A stretch of DNA of 64,000 nucleotides from Aliiroseovarius sp. Z3 (GCF_029105185.1 NZ_JAFMZK010000006.1:1-64000), one strand, 5' to 3'; positions 1 through 8,638 are shown, numbered from the stretch's first letter. Numbers and translations: made by a program. Notes: generated by a model not told the origin, from the sequence alone.

Positions 1-8
1 CCAGACAG

Positions 9-368
9 ATGGCAAACAGCAAACGGACCCTGTTCCTCAAGCGCCGCCTGCGCGTCCGGAACAGCCTGCGCAAACACAACGTAGGCAAGATGCGCCTTTC
101 GGTGCACCGCTCGAACAAGAACATCAGCGTTCAGCTGATCGACGATGTGAATGGCGTCACCCTGGCTTCGGCTTCTTCGTTGGAGAAGGATCTGGGCGTG
201 GTTGGCAAAAACAACATCGACGCAGCCAGCAAAGTGGGTGCAGCGATCGCGGAACGTGCCAAGAAAGCCGGCGTCGAGGAATGCTATTTCGACCGCGGCG
301 GCTTCCTGTACCACGGCAAAGTGAAGGCTCTGGCCGACGCGGCGCGCGAAGGTGGTCTGAAGTTCTAA
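9..368 (+). CDS. rplR: 50S ribosomal protein L18
   Basis: Ribosomal protein L18, which binds 5S rRNA together with L5 in the 50S subunit. The 119-aa product has the basic N-terminus ([17 protein letters not shown]) and the C-terminal core ([27 protein letters not shown]) typical of bacterial L18, at the usual length. It is the first gene in the window. By spc-operon order rplF should lie just upstream, and only 8 bases precede this start. It is followed by a 121-base spacer with a hairpin and then rpsE. The identification is firm. Confidence 0.97.
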   Translation: MANSKRTLFLKRRLRVRNSLRKHNVGKMRLSVHRSNKNISVQLIDDVNGVTLASASSLEKDLGVVGKNNIDAASKVGAAIAERAKKAGVEECYFDRGGFLYHGKVKALADAAREGGLKF

Positions 369-377
369 GTGACCTGA

Positions 378-408
378 GAGGGGCGCCGGACCTGATCCGC
401 TGCCCCTC
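378..408 (+). other. hairpin in rplR-rpsE spacer
   Basis: GAGGGGC (378-384) pairs with GCCCCTC (402-408), with an inner CGGA/TCCG helix (387-390 with 396-399). No T-run follows, so it is more likely an mRNA-processing, stability or attenuation element than a terminator. A similar GAGGGGC hairpin follows rplO. Confidence 0.4.
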
Positions 409-489
409 CGATGATCCGGGGGCACATCAAACGCCCACCAGGATTGAGATAAACGGCGCAAACGCGCGCCATCATGAAAGGAATGCCTG

Positions 490-1059
490 ATGGCAGAACG
501 TGAAAACCGCCGGAACCGTCGCGACCGCGACGAAACCCCGGAATTTGCCGATCGTCTGGTTGCGATCAACCGTGTGTCGAAAACCGTTAAGGGTGGTAAG
601 CGCTTTGGCTTCGCCGCACTTGTCGTTGTTGGCGACCAAAAAGGCCGTGTTGGCTTTGGTAAAGGTAAAGCGAAAGAGGTCCCCGAGGCCATTCGCAAAG
701 CCACCGAGCAAGCCAAGCGTCAAATGATCCGCGTGCCGCTGCGCGAAGGTCGCACGCTGCACCACGACATCGAAGGTCGTCATGGCGCCGGTAAAGTGGT
801 CATGCGCACCGCCCCGGAAGGTACCGGTATTATTGCTGGTGGTCCGATGCGTGCCGTGTTCGAAATGCTGGGCGTCAAAGACGTTGTGTCGAAGTCGATC
901 GGCTCGCAGAACCCATACAACATGATCCGCGCCACCATCGACGGGCTGCAAAAAGAAGCCAGCCCCCGCATGATCGCCCAACGTCGCGGCAAGAAAGTCG
1001 CCGACATTCTGGGCGCCAAATCTGAAGCTCCGGCAGACGCCGAAGCCGCAGACGCGTAA
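490..1059 (+). CDS. rpsE: 30S ribosomal protein S5
   Basis: Ribosomal protein S5, which lies in the 30S body and contributes to decoding fidelity. The 189-aa product has the N-terminal double-stranded-RNA-binding S5 domain ([18 protein letters not shown], about residues 23-42) and the C-terminal S5 fold ([21 protein letters not shown]). A short acidic, alanine-rich tail at the C-terminus is common in alphaproteobacteria. The start at 490 follows a GAAAGGAA Shine-Dalgarno region. It is 12 bases upstream of rpmD and clearly co-transcribed with it. Confidence 0.97.
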   Translation: MAERENRRNRRDRDETPEFADRLVAINRVSKTVKGGKRFGFAALVVVGDQKGRVGFGKGKAKEVPEAIRKATEQAKRQMIRVPLREGRTLHHDIEGRHGAGKVVMRTAPEGTGIIAGGPMRAVFEMLGVKDVVSKSIGSQNPYNMIRATIDGLQKEASPRMIAQRRGKKVADILGAKSEAPADAEAADA

Positions 1060-1071
1060 GGAGACTGATCC

Positions 1072-1260
1072 ATGGCTAAAACCATCGTCGTCAAGCAGAT
1101 CGGCTCCCCGATCCGCCGCCCCGCCAAACAGCGCCAGACGCTGATCGGCCTGGGCCTGAACAAGATGCACAAGACCCGTGAGCTGGAAGACACCCCCGCC
1201 GTCCGCGGCATGGTCGCGTCGATCCCGCACATGGTGGAGATCATCGAAGAGAAGGGCTGA
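1072..1260 (+). CDS. rpmD: 50S ribosomal protein L30
   Basis: Ribosomal protein L30, 62 aa, the usual length. It has the conserved opening ([15 protein letters not shown]) and the L30 signature ([19 protein letters not shown]). An AAGGAG ribosome-binding site sits just upstream. It ends the first part of the spc operon here. A strong terminator follows at 1295-1325 and the usual next gene, rplO, starts only at 3238. Confidence 0.97.
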   Translation: MAKTIVVKQIGSPIRRPAKQRQTLIGLGLNKMHKTRELEDTPAVRGMVASIPHMVEIIEEKG

Positions 1261-1294
1261 GCCTCGGCTTGGACCAACTCTTGAAGACTTGAAG

Positions 1295-1325
1295 CACCCC
1301 GGTCAGAAATGGCTGGGGTGTTTTT
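1295..1325 (+). terminator. Rho-independent terminator after rpmD
   Basis: An 11-bp stem (CACCCCGGTCA, 1295-1305, with TGGCTGGGGTG, 1310-1320, including G-U pairs) closes a GAAA tetraloop and is followed by TTTTT. It would end the rplR-rpsE-rpmD transcript and so splits the spc operon. Confidence 0.85.
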
Positions 1326-1462
1326 GATACTAGGTATTAGTTCGCAAGCTTAGAGTCATATGAAGCGCTCTCTATATGAGTGCTGCGCCTCTATAAAAGA
1401 CCGTCATTTTGGCTAGATGGAAGCTTCCGTACCAACGAGCTGTGGAAATCGAGAAGTTTTTG

Positions 1463-1492
1463 TTGACCTGCTAGGGCTCAATGGTGCGATAT
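1463..1492 (+). promoter_or_regulatory. candidate sigma-70 promoter for small membrane ORF
   Basis: TTGACC at 1463-1468 is followed after about 18 bases by CGATAT at 1487-1492. Transcription from here would begin near 1500, just before the 9-bp dyad and the 66-aa ORF. This is inferred from consensus similarity only. Confidence 0.35.
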
Positions 1493-1506
1493 TACCCCTC
1501 AAGGGG

Positions 1507-1533
1507 TGACACACTATAGCCGGGAGTGTGTCA
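1507..1533 (+). promoter_or_regulatory. perfect 9-bp inverted repeat over a start codon
   Basis: TGACACACT (1507-1515) and AGTGTGTCA (1525-1533) are exact reverse complements separated by 9 bases. The right arm ends on the A of the ATG at 1533. The GGGAG ribosome-binding site (1522-1526) lies between the loop and that arm. It could be a protein operator or an RNA hairpin that hides the start site. Confidence 0.55.
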
Positions 1534-1733
1534 TGACGCTAGAACCACCTACCTCAATAACGGATAAGATGTTGCAGCTAATAGCGAACGCCGAGTTGAG
1601 TTTTGGCATCGCAAGTGGAAACGGGGTTGGGGCATTCCTGCTTGCGCTTGTTGTCGTCGTTTTTCTGTTTCGTCCGCCATCATCACTTCAAAACCTTTCC
1701 GGTGTAATTAAAGCGTGGCGTAGGCGTGACTAA
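1533..1733 (+). CDS. small single-span membrane protein, unknown function
   Basis: A 66-aa ORF that I do not recognise. It has one hydrophobic span (GVGAFLLALVVVVFLF, about residues 32-47), a short polar N-terminus and a basic C-terminus ending RRRD, so it is probably a small inner-membrane peptide. I chose the ATG at 1533 because GGGAG lies 6-7 bases upstream; an in-frame GTG at 1506 lies in the dyad. The DNA from about 1325 to 1735 is clearly AT-richer than the flanking ribosomal genes, which suggests acquired DNA. Coding status is plausible but unproven. Confidence 0.5.
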   Translation: MTLEPPTSITDKMLQLIANAELSFGIASGNGVGAFLLALVVVVFLFRPPSSLQNLSGVIKAWRRRD

Positions 1734-1789
1734 TGCGAGGAACTGGCTAGATATGTTTTCTGGTTCAGGTGGTCTTCAGTTCGAGAAAC

Positions 1790-1863
1790 GCCTGACCCTC
1801 CCCGTCGTGCCAAAGGCACGCCTCGGGCGTGACAGGGCGCTTCACGCCCACCCAGGGTCGGGT
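1790..1863 (+). ncRNA. predicted three-way-junction RNA element
   Basis: An outer stem of about 10 bp (1790-1799 with 1854-1863, core GACCCT/AGGGTC, G-U pairs at the ends) encloses two perfect hairpins. These are CGTGCC-AAA-GGCACG (1806-1820) and GGGCGTGA (1825-1832) with TCACGCCC (1842-1849). A third small hairpin, CCCCG-CAACC-CGGGG (1899-1913), and a pyrimidine stretch with CCCCCTCCT follow. It could be the leader of the small ORF at 1994 or a free sRNA. It matches no riboswitch class I can name. The rest of 1734-1993 holds no convincing gene. Confidence 0.4.
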
Positions 1864-1993
1864 GCTGCCCTCTGTGGCTTGCCCCCAACCCATGCACTCC
1901 CCGCAACCCGGGGTTTCAGATTCAACTGTGGTCCTCTTCCCGTCCCCCTCCTATCAGGGCGCTAACAATTCACCCCTGTTTAGGACAACAGAC

Positions 1994-2137
1994 ATGAACG
2001 CCCTTGTTACCCCCGTCGCCCCGCTGGCCAATGCCATCGCCGAGGTGATCACCGCCGCTCAGACTGCCGCACACCGTTTCCTGACCTCGGACAGTGTTCC
2101 GACCTGGACCGAGTATCTGCGGGGTTGCAACAAATAA
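1994..2137 (+). CDS. 47-aa small protein, unknown function
   Basis: A small ORF starting MNALVTPVAPLANAIAEV and ending TWTEYLRGCNK. It has an alanine-rich, probably helical N-terminal half, no signal peptide and a single cysteine near the end. An AGGA lies 8 bases before the ATG. It sits between the structured element (1790-1913) and a strong terminator (2159-2185), so element and ORF look like one short transcript inside the spc operon. Protein-like composition and this layout support coding; I cannot assign a function. Confidence 0.5.
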   Translation: MNALVTPVAPLANAIAEVITAAQTAAHRFLTSDSVPTWTEYLRGCNK

Positions 2138-2158
2138 GCGACCCAACATCGCATGACG

Positions 2159-2185
2159 AACCCCGGCCTTGATGCCGGGGTTTTT
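2159..2185 (+). terminator. Rho-independent terminator after 47-aa ORF
   Basis: AACCCCGGC (2159-2167), loop CTTGAT, GCCGGGGTT (2174-2182), then a T-run to 2185. A textbook terminator. Confidence 0.9.
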
Positions 2186-2265
2186 CGTTTCGGGATGGCG
2201 CGAAGGTGATTGGCAGGGCGGTGCCCGTGGCGGTATGGCTGGGACACCTCGAAAAGGCCGATGAC

Positions 2266-3102
2266 TTGAGACTTATTGCCCTGACCACGCTGACCATGAT
2301 CGCCTTCGCGGCCAATTCGCTTTTGAACCGGGCGGGGCTGGCGGGCGAATATATCGGGCCGGCAGGTTTTGCCCTGATCCGGGTTGTGGCGGGTGCGGTC
2401 ATGCTTTGGGGCCTGCTCTGGGCCAAAGCGCGGCAGGCCCCGCCGCGCCCGTCGCCGGATTGGGCTGCGGTTGCGGGTCTGGTTGCATACCTTGTCGGAT
2501 TTTCCTTTGCCTATGTTGCGCTCGACGCTGGGCTGGGCGCGCTGGTTCTGTTTGCAGGCGTCCAAATCACCATGTTTGTTGGGGCCATTCTGGGCGGCGA
2601 TCGTTTTCCGGCCCGCCGATGGGGCGGTATGGCCATCTCGCTTGGCGGGCTGGCCTATCTGGTCTGGCCGGGGCAGGCGCAGTCCTTTGACCCTTGGGCG
2701 CTGGGCCTGATGGCGTTGGCGGCTTTGGGATGGGGTGTCTATTCGCTGATCGGACGCCGGGCAAGCGCGCCTTTGGCGGCGACGGCGTGGAACTTCGTCT
2801 ATGCCGTTCCACTGGTGGCGTTGGCGTCGTTCCCCTTCGTGATGGGCGAGGGCATGACGGCATCGGGCGTTCTGCTTGCCATCACCTCGGGCGCGGTTAC
2901 GTCCGGGCTGGGCTATGCGTTGTGGTATCGTGTCCTGCCCGCGCTGGGCGCCAGCACCGGCGCCTTGGCGCAATTGTCCGTCCCGGTCATCGCCATGCTG
3001 GCGGGTGTGATTCTGTTGGGAGAAGGATTGACCCTGCGCGCCGTGTTGGCATCGGCGCTGGTTCTGGGCGGCATTGCCTTCGGGCTTCTGCCTCGCCGCT
3101 AA
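2266..3102 (+). CDS. EamA/DMT-family transporter
   Basis: Drug/metabolite transporter superfamily permease, about 278 aa, with two EamA repeats and about ten hydrophobic segments (LTTLTMIAFAANSLLNRAGL at the start, then GLVAYLVGFSFAYVALDAGLG, and a second repeat ending LVLGGIAFGLLPRR). The substrate cannot be told. The frame is open back to a GTG at 2206, but family members start near the first helix, so I chose the TTG at 2266, which has AAAGG upstream; the ATG at 2296 is an alternative. It lies between a terminator and rplO, an unusual guest in the spc operon, and may be read with rplO. Confidence 0.85.
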   Translation: MRLIALTTLTMIAFAANSLLNRAGLAGEYIGPAGFALIRVVAGAVMLWGLLWAKARQAPPRPSPDWAAVAGLVAYLVGFSFAYVALDAGLGALVLFAGVQITMFVGAILGGDRFPARRWGGMAISLGGLAYLVWPGQAQSFDPWALGLMALAALGWGVYSLIGRRASAPLAATAWNFVYAVPLVALASFPFVMGEGMTASGVLLAITSGAVTSGLGYALWYRVLPALGASTGALAQLSVPVIAMLAGVILLGEGLTLRAVLASALVLGGIAFGLLPRR

Positions 3103-3237
3103 CAACGCCGGACTTGCACGGCGGGCGGCAAGGGTCTATACGCCCCCGGTGGCGTCTTGCGCCACAGAATCAAAACCAAGAAAAGCCGTGTTTGGCCCCT
3201 TCCGCTTCGTGGGTCAGTTCCGGCAAGGAGAAGCGAC

Positions 3238-3708
3238 ATGAAATTGCATGAACTGCGCGACAATCCTGGCGCAACCAAACCCCGCAAACGCGTTGGCCGT
3301 GGTCCCGGCTCGGGCATGGGTAAAACCGCTGGCCGTGGTATCAAAGGTCAGAAATCGCGGTCGGGTGTGGCCATCAATGGCTACGAAGGCGGCCAAATGC
3401 CGCTCTACCAACGTCTGCCCAAGCGTGGATTCAACAAGCCGAACCGCAAAAAGTTCGCTGTTGTGAACCTGGGCCTGATCCAGAAATTCATCGATGAAAA
3501 GAAGCTGGACGCCAAAGAAATCACCGAAGATACGCTGGTTGCCTCGGGTCTGGTACGTCGCAAGCTGGACGGTGTGCGCGTTCTGGCCAAGGGCGAGTTG
3601 ACGGCCAAGGCCAACATCACCGTGACCGGCGCGTCGAAATCGGCTGTTGAAGCTGTCGAAAAAGCTGGCGGTAAATTGACCGTCGCTGCTCCGGCTGCAG
3701 CTGAATAA
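3238..3708 (+). CDS. rplO: 50S ribosomal protein L15
   Basis: Ribosomal protein L15, 156 aa. It has the conserved N-terminus ([34 protein letters not shown]) rich in Gly and Lys, and the C-terminal L15 fold. The frame is open further upstream, but the ATG at 3238 has an AAGGAGA ribosome-binding site and gives the canonical start. It resumes the spc operon after the 1.9-kb interruption and is followed by a hairpin and then secY. Confidence 0.97.
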   Translation: MKLHELRDNPGATKPRKRVGRGPGSGMGKTAGRGIKGQKSRSGVAINGYEGGQMPLYQRLPKRGFNKPNRKKFAVVNLGLIQKFIDEKKLDAKEITEDTLVASGLVRRKLDGVRVLAKGELTAKANITVTGASKSAVEAVEKAGGKLTVAAPAAAE

Positions 3709-3714
3709 GACCTT

Positions 3715-3738
3715 GTGAGGGGCGACGCTGCCCCTTAC
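3715..3738 (+). other. hairpin in rplO-secY spacer
   Basis: GTGAGGGGC (3715-3723) pairs with GCCCCTTAC (3730-3738) around a GACGCT loop, with one G-U pair. No T-run follows. It resembles the GAGGGGC hairpin after rplR, so both may be processing or stability elements within ribosomal mRNA. Confidence 0.4.
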
Positions 3739-3814
3739 ATATCTTGCTATGTTTTCAAGCGCCGCCGGAGCCGGGAACGGTCCGGCGGTGTTTTACTTGG
3801 ATCGAGGGGGCCTT

Positions 3815-5170
3815 ATGGCATCTGCAGCAGAACAAATGGCCGCGAACATGAGTTGGGGCGCCTTTGGTAAGGCGACCGAGCTGCGTCAGCGGATTTTCTT
3901 CACGATCGGGCTTCTGATCATCTATCGCCTTGGCACCTATATTCCCATTCCGGGGATCGACGGCACCGCCCTGCGCGAATTCATGGATCAGGCACAATCC
4001 GGCATTGCGGGCGTGCTGGGCATGTTCACCGGCGGCGCGCTGAGCCGTATGGGCGTCTTTGCGTTGGGCATCATGCCCTATATCTCGGCCTCGATCATCG
4101 TGCAGCTTCTGTCTTCCATGTGGGAGCCGTTGAAGCAGCTGAAGAAAGAGGGTGAGCAGGGTCGCAAGAAGATCAACCAATACACCCGCTATGGCACCGT
4201 TCTGCTGGCCACCGGGCAGGCTTTCGCACTGGCAAACAGTCTGCAAGCCGGTGATCTTGTCACCAATCCCGGCATGTTCTTCATCGCCGCCTGTGTGATC
4301 ACCCTTGTCGGCGGCACCATGTTCCTGATGTGGTTGGGTGAACAGATCACCGCGCGCGGCATCGGCAACGGTATTTCGCTGATCATCTTCGTCGGCATCG
4401 TGGCCGAGATTCCCGCCGCATTGGCGCAATTCCTCGCGTCGGGTCGTTCGGGCGCGATCAGCCCTGCCGTTATTATCGGTGTGATGGTGATGATCGTCGC
4501 CGTGATTGCATTTGTCGTGTTCATGGAGCGCGCGCTGCGCAAGATCCACATTCAATATCCCCGTCGTCAGGTGGGCATGAAGGTATATGACGGTGGTTCG
4601 TCGCACTTGCCGATCAAGGTAAACCCCGCTGGCGTGATCCCGGCAATCTTTGCGTCGGCACTGTTGCTGCTGCCGACCACCATCTCGACGTTTTCGTCGG
4701 GTCAGGCGGGGCCGGTTATGTCGGTTATTCTGGCCTATTTCGGGCCGGGCCAACCGCTGTATCTGCTGTTCTTCACGGCGATGATCGTCTTCTTTACCTT
4801 CTTCTACACCCGCGAAGTGGCGTTCAAGACGGATGAGGTCGCCGACAACCTGAAAAACCAAAACGGCTTTGTTCCAGGCATCCGCCCGGGCAAGAAAACG
4901 GCTGAGTATCTGGACTATGTCGTCGTGCGCCTGTTGGTTCTTGGGTCGGGCTATCTGGCCGCTGTCTGTCTGCTGCCGGAAATCCTGCGCAGCCAGTTGG
5001 CCATCCCGTTCTATTTTGGCGGCACATCGGTTCTGATCGTTGTGTCGGTGACGATGGACACGATCCAACAGGTTCAGTCGCATCTGCTGGCCCACCAGTA
5101 TGAAGGTCTGATCGAGAAATCACAGCTGCGCGGCAAGAAACGTTCGAAGAAGGCTCCGTCGCGTCGATGA
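3815..5170 (+). CDS. secY: preprotein translocase subunit SecY
   Basis: The channel-forming subunit of the SecYEG translocon in the inner membrane. The 451-aa product has ten predicted spans. It carries SecY signature 1 ([15 protein letters not shown], residues 85-99), the cytoplasmic loop [23 protein letters not shown] and the conserved [22 protein letters not shown] before TM9. The ATG at 3815 follows GAGGGGG and gives the standard N-terminus; an upstream in-frame extension was rejected. Its stop overlaps the adk start in ATGA, so the two are translationally coupled. Confidence 0.97.
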   Translation: MASAAEQMAANMSWGAFGKATELRQRIFFTIGLLIIYRLGTYIPIPGIDGTALREFMDQAQSGIAGVLGMFTGGALSRMGVFALGIMPYISASIIVQLLSSMWEPLKQLKKEGEQGRKKINQYTRYGTVLLATGQAFALANSLQAGDLVTNPGMFFIAACVITLVGGTMFLMWLGEQITARGIGNGISLIIFVGIVAEIPAALAQFLASGRSGAISPAVIIGVMVMIVAVIAFVVFMERALRKIHIQYPRRQVGMKVYDGGSSHLPIKVNPAGVIPAIFASALLLLPTTISTFSSGQAGPVMSVILAYFGPGQPLYLLFFTAMIVFFTFFYTREVAFKTDEVADNLKNQNGFVPGIRPGKKTAEYLDYVVVRLLVLGSGYLAAVCLLPEILRSQLAIPFYFGGTSVLIVVSVTMDTIQQVQSHLLAHQYEGLIEKSQLRGKKRSKKAPSRR

Positions 5171-5745
5171 GTATTATTCTGCTTGGACCACCCGGTGCCG
5201 GGAAAGGCACTCAAGCCCAGATTCTTGTTGAAACGCGTGGGATGATCCAGCTTTCGACCGGGGACATGCTGCGCGAGGCGAAAGCCTCGGGCACCGAGAT
5301 GGGCAAGAAAGTTGCCGCGATCATGGACGCGGGCGAGCTTGTCACGGACGAGATCGTCATTGGCCTGATCGAAGAAAAGCTGGAAGGCGACACTGGCGGC
5401 GGCTTCATCTTCGATGGCTTCCCCCGGACGCTGGCGCAGGCGGATGCCTTGGGCGCTTTGCTTGAGAAGCATGGCCAGTCTCTGGATGCCGTGATCGAGA
5501 TGCAGGTCAATGACGAGGTGCTCGTCGGCCGCATCGTTGGCCGCGCGGAAGAGGCGCGCGCCGCCGGCAAACCCGTGCGTGCGGACGACAACGAGGAAAG
5601 CCTGAAGATTCGTCTGATGGAATACTACAAGAAGACCTCGCCGCTGATCGGGTATTACTATGCCAAGGGCGACCTGAAGTCGGTCAATGGGCTGGGCACC
5701 ATTGAAGAAGTGCAGGGCGAGATTGCCGAGGTGCTGGGCGCCTGA
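5167..5745 (+). CDS. adk: adenylate kinase (short form)
   Basis: Catalyses ATP + AMP = 2 ADP in the cytoplasm. P-loop GPPGAGKGT at residues 7-15, AMP-binding STGDMLR at 30-36 and DGFPRT in the middle. At 192 aa it is the short form with a reduced LID, which lacks the zinc-finger LID insert and is common in Rhodobacterales. It overlaps secY by 4 bases (ATGA), the usual spc-operon place for adk. A terminator follows at 5771. Confidence 0.97.
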   Translation: MSIILLGPPGAGKGTQAQILVETRGMIQLSTGDMLREAKASGTEMGKKVAAIMDAGELVTDEIVIGLIEEKLEGDTGGGFIFDGFPRTLAQADALGALLEKHGQSLDAVIEMQVNDEVLVGRIVGRAEEARAAGKPVRADDNEESLKIRLMEYYKKTSPLIGYYYAKGDLKSVNGLGTIEEVQGEIAEVLGA

Positions 5746-5770
5746 TCCAGGCGCCAAAGATGAGTTGCCA

Positions 5771-5803
5771 AGCGCCGCGGATCTAACGCGGCGCTTTGGT
5801 TTT
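5771..5803 (+). terminator. Rho-independent terminator after adk
   Basis: AGCGCCGCG (5771-5779), 7-base loop, CGCGGCGCT (5787-5795), then TTGGTTTT. It separates the spc operon from the rpsM-rpsK-rpoA-rplQ unit. Confidence 0.85.
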
Positions 5804-5990
5804 ACAGGTTGGGCCGGGGCGTCCAAAAGGCTTGGAGCTATGATGGGGTTGACGCCCAAGGCAATCCCATCTAAGTCACCCCATCCCTAACGGGAATCGG
5901 TGGTTGTGCGGGGTCGCTCCCCCATCCCACCAGACCAGAAATTCAGCGTGGCCCGCAGGAATGATCCGGCGGGCTTCCGTTGTGAAAAAA

Positions 5991-6010
5991 GGTTCCGGCA
6001 TTACGGAACC
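5991..6010 (+). promoter_or_regulatory. leader hairpin before rpsM
   Basis: GGTTCCG (5991-5997), loop GCATTA, CGGAACC (6004-6010), ending 22 bases before the rpsM start. A GCCCGC/GCGGGC stem precedes it (5951-5956 with 5969-5974). In E. coli the rpsM leader is the S4 repressor site; whether this hairpin has that role is inference. Confidence 0.4.
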
Positions 6011-6032
6011 GCAACGAAAAGGAAAGTGACAC

Positions 6033-6401
6033 GTGGCACGTATTGCCGGCGTAAACATCCCGACCCACAAACGGGTCCCGATCGCCCTGACTTATATCAC
6101 CGGAATTGGTCATACTTCGGCCAAAGCTATCTGCGAAGCCGTGAATATCGACGTGACACGTCGTGTGAACGAACTGTCGGATGCCGAAGTTCTGGCCATT
6201 CGCGAGCACATCGACGCGACCTACACTGTTGAAGGTGACCTGCGTCGTGAAGTTCAAATGAACATCAAGCGTCTGATGGATCTGGGCGCTTATCGCGGCC
6301 TGCGCCATCGTCGTAACCTGCCCGTTCGCGGTCAGCGTACCCACACCAATGCTCGTACTCGCAAAGGCCCCGCAAAGGCCATTGCCGGTAAGAAGAAATA
6401 A
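6033..6401 (+). CDS. rpsM: 30S ribosomal protein S13
   Basis: Ribosomal protein S13, in the 30S head, contacting the 50S subunit and P-site tRNA. The 122-aa product begins (V)[21 protein letters not shown] and carries the helix-hairpin-helix region [12 protein letters not shown] and the C-terminal [15 protein letters not shown] motif. It starts with GTG after AAAGGAAAG. It is the first gene of the alpha operon here, 15 bases before rpsK. Confidence 0.97.
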   Translation: MARIAGVNIPTHKRVPIALTYITGIGHTSAKAICEAVNIDVTRRVNELSDAEVLAIREHIDATYTVEGDLRREVQMNIKRLMDLGAYRGLRHRRNLPVRGQRTHTNARTRKGPAKAIAGKKK

Positions 6402-6416
6402 GGGAGGGTTTGATCA

Positions 6417-6806
6417 ATGGCACGCGATAAGACTCGTATGAAGCGCAAAGAGCGTAAGAACATCGCCTCGGGCGTTGCTCACGTAAACTCTTCGTTCAAC
6501 AACACCAAGATCCTGATTTCGGACGTTCAAGGTAACGCGATTTCGTGGTCTTCGGCAGGCACCATGGGTTTCAAAGGGTCGCGCAAATCGACACCTTATG
6601 CTGCTCAGATGGCTGCGGAAGATGCTGGTAAGAAAGCACAAGAGCACGGCGTGAAAACGTTGGAAGTTGAAGTTCAAGGCCCCGGTTCGGGTCGTGAATC
6701 GGCTTTGCGCGCTCTGGCTGCGATTGGTTTCAATATCACGTCGATCCGTGACGTGACCCCGATCGCCCACAACGGCTGCCGCCCGCCAAAGCGCCGCCGC
6801 GTATAA
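6417..6806 (+). CDS. rpsK: 30S ribosomal protein S11
   Basis: Ribosomal protein S11 of the 30S platform. The 129-aa product has the family signature GAGRESA-like segment ([15 protein letters not shown]) and the C-terminal [16 protein letters not shown]. It has a strong GGGAGGG ribosome-binding site. rpsD, which often follows rpsK in other phyla, is absent here, as is usual in alphaproteobacteria, and rpoA comes next. Confidence 0.97.
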   Translation: MARDKTRMKRKERKNIASGVAHVNSSFNNTKILISDVQGNAISWSSAGTMGFKGSRKSTPYAAQMAAEDAGKKAQEHGVKTLEVEVQGPGSGRESALRALAAIGFNITSIRDVTPIAHNGCRPPKRRRV

Positions 6807-6910
6807 TTCGATTTTCTCCGGGCTGCGGTTGTCGCGGCCCGGTTTCCGTCATTTTAACCTCGGGCGTCCTGCCCTTTGGACATGGGGACAGGACTGGTAT
6901 GGAGGGACGC

Positions 6911-7927
6911 ATGATCCATAAGAATTGGGCTGAACTGATCAAGCCGACACAGCTGGAAGTCAAACCCGGCAACGACCCCGCGCGTCAGGCGACTGTGGTT
7001 GCAGAACCGCTGGAGCGTGGCTTTGGTCTGACCCTGGGCAATGCCCTGCGCCGCGTGTTGATGTCGAGCCTGCAAGGCGCGGCCATTACGTCGGTTCAGA
7101 TTGACAACGTGCTGCATGAGTTCAGCAGCGTTGCTGGTGTGCGCGAAGACGTCACCGACATCGTTCTGAACCTCAAAGGTGTTGCGATCAACATGGAAGT
7201 CGAAGGCCCCAAGCGCCTGTCGATTTCTGCCAAAGGCCCGCAGGTGGTGACCGCTGGTGACATCTCGGAAACCGCTGGTATCGAGATTCTGAACAAGGAT
7301 CACGTGATCTGTCACCTTGATGACGGCGCTGATCTGTTCATGGAACTGACCGTCAACACCGGTAAGGGCTATGTCGCGTCGGACAAGAACAAGCCGGAAG
7401 ATGCTCCGATTGGCCTGATCCCGGTCGATGCGATCTATTCGCCGGTCAAGAAAGTGTCGTATGACGTTCAGCCGACCCGTGAAGGTCAGGTTCTGGACTA
7501 TGACAAGCTGACTTTGAAGCTGGAAACTGATGGTTCGGTTTCGCCGGAAGATGCCGTGGCATTCGCTGCCCGTATCGTTCAGGACCAGTTGTCGATCTTC
7601 GTGAACTTCGACGAGCCGGAAGCCGCTGGTCGTCAGGACGAAGACGATGGGCTTGAGTTCAACCCGCTGCTTCTGAAGAAAGTGGACGAGCTGGAACTGT
7701 CCGTGCGTTCGGCAAACTGCCTGAAGAACGACAACATCGTTTATATTGGCGATCTGATCCAGAAAACCGAAGCCGAGATGCTGCGCACTCCGAACTTCGG
7801 CCGCAAGTCGCTGAACGAGATCAAGGAAGTGCTTTCGGGCATGGGTCTGCACCTTGGCATGGATGTCGAGGAATGGCCGCCTGAGAACATCGAAGAGCTG
7901 GCGAAGAAATTCGAAGATCAGTTCTGA
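6911..7927 (+). CDS. rpoA: RNA polymerase alpha subunit
   Basis: The assembly platform of RNA polymerase. The 338-aa product has an N-terminal dimerisation domain (about 1-235, including [18 protein letters not shown]) and a C-terminal domain (about 255-338: [41 protein letters not shown]) that contacts UP elements and activators. The ATG at 6911 has GGAGGG immediately upstream; an ATG four codons earlier is less likely. It lies between rpsK and rplQ in the standard alpha-operon order. Confidence 0.97.
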   Translation: MIHKNWAELIKPTQLEVKPGNDPARQATVVAEPLERGFGLTLGNALRRVLMSSLQGAAITSVQIDNVLHEFSSVAGVREDVTDIVLNLKGVAINMEVEGPKRLSISAKGPQVVTAGDISETAGIEILNKDHVICHLDDGADLFMELTVNTGKGYVASDKNKPEDAPIGLIPVDAIYSPVKKVSYDVQPTREGQVLDYDKLTLKLETDGSVSPEDAVAFAARIVQDQLSIFVNFDEPEAAGRQDEDDGLEFNPLLLKKVDELELSVRSANCLKNDNIVYIGDLIQKTEAEMLRTPNFGRKSLNEIKEVLSGMGLHLGMDVEEWPPENIEELAKKFEDQF

Positions 7928-7935
7928 TCTTCTTC

Positions 7936-7978
7936 GGGGCCGTCCCGTACGGCCCCGGCAATGCCCGCCTGATGCGGG
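7936..7978 (+). other. tandem hairpins between rpoA and rplQ
   Basis: GGGGCCGT (7936-7943) with ACGGCCCC (7949-7956), then CCCGC (7964-7968) with GCGGG (7974-7978). Neither has a T-run, so they probably stabilise or mark processing of rpoA mRNA rather than terminate it. Confidence 0.4.
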
Positions 7979-8077
7979 GAATATCCGGGCAATCCTGCCC
8001 CAAGGAGAGGGACCGACACGCATCGGTTCACAGACAAAGCATCGCTCGTTCAAGAGCACCAAAGAAGGATTAAGAAA

Positions 8078-8506
8078 ATGCGTCACGCTCGTGGTTACCG
8101 CCGCCTGAATCGCACCCATGAACACCGCAAAGCGATGTTCGCCAACATGGCTGGTTCGCTGATCGAACATGAACAGATCAAAACAACCCTGCCGAAAGCC
8201 AAAGAACTGCGCCCGATCATCGAAAAGATGATCACGCTGGCCAAACGCGGTGACGTTCACGCCCGCCGTCAGGCTGCTGCACGGTTGAAGCAAGACCAGC
8301 ACGTTGCAAAACTGTTTGACGTTCTTGGCCCGCGCTTTGCTGATCGCAAGGGCGGCTATGTTCGCGTTCTGAAGGCTGGCTTCCGTTATGGCGACATGGC
8401 ACCGATGGCGATCATCGAATTCGTTGATCGTGATGTCGACGCCAAAGGCGCCGCAGACCGTGCACGTCTGGAAGCAGAAGAAGCTGCCGACGCGGCCGAC
8501 GAATAA
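8078..8506 (+). CDS. rplQ: 50S ribosomal protein L17
   Basis: Ribosomal protein L17, lining the peptide exit tunnel region of the 50S subunit. The 142-aa product begins [20 protein letters not shown], has the L17 core ([24 protein letters not shown]) and an acidic alanine-rich C-terminal tail. An AAGGATTAAGAAA region precedes the ATG. It is the last gene of the alpha operon and is followed by a strong terminator. Confidence 0.97.
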   Translation: MRHARGYRRLNRTHEHRKAMFANMAGSLIEHEQIKTTLPKAKELRPIIEKMITLAKRGDVHARRQAAARLKQDQHVAKLFDVLGPRFADRKGGYVRVLKAGFRYGDMAPMAIIEFVDRDVDAKGAADRARLEAEEAADAADE

Positions 8507-8532
8507 AGATCATCCCCTATCGGGATTTTAGA

Positions 8533-8562
8533 AGCCCCGCGCTGGTGCGCGGGGCTTTTTTT
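8533..8562 (+). terminator. Rho-independent terminator after rplQ
   Basis: AGCCCCGCGC (8533-8542), loop TGGT, GCGCGGGGCT (8547-8556), followed by a T-run to 8562. It closes the ribosomal region. Confidence 0.95.
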
Positions 8563-8617
8563 GTCCGCGGTTCAATAAAATTGCTGGAAAAGCCATTGCG
8601 CGCAAAGAAAAGTTGCA

Positions 8618-8638
8618 CAAACAATTTAAGGTTGTTTG
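8618..8638 (+). promoter_or_regulatory. lux-box-like dyad upstream of luxR gene
   Basis: CAAACAA (8618-8624) and TTGTTTG (8632-8638) are perfect inverted repeats around a 7-base spacer, 21 bp in all, 51 bases before the LuxR-family start. The size fits a lux box (about 20 bp dyad), but the sequence is not the canonical one, so autoregulation is inference. Confidence 0.4.

Noticed and set aside
472-1277. Long minus-strand open frames across rpsE and rpmD
   Set aside because: They are antisense to firmly identified ribosomal genes and their translations show no protein family; this is a GC-rich frame shadow.
1726-1965. 79-codon plus-strand ORF beginning MTNARNWLDMF
   Set aside because: It runs through the folded hairpin region, is rich in Pro/Gly/Arg like translated structured RNA, and has no good ribosome-binding site.
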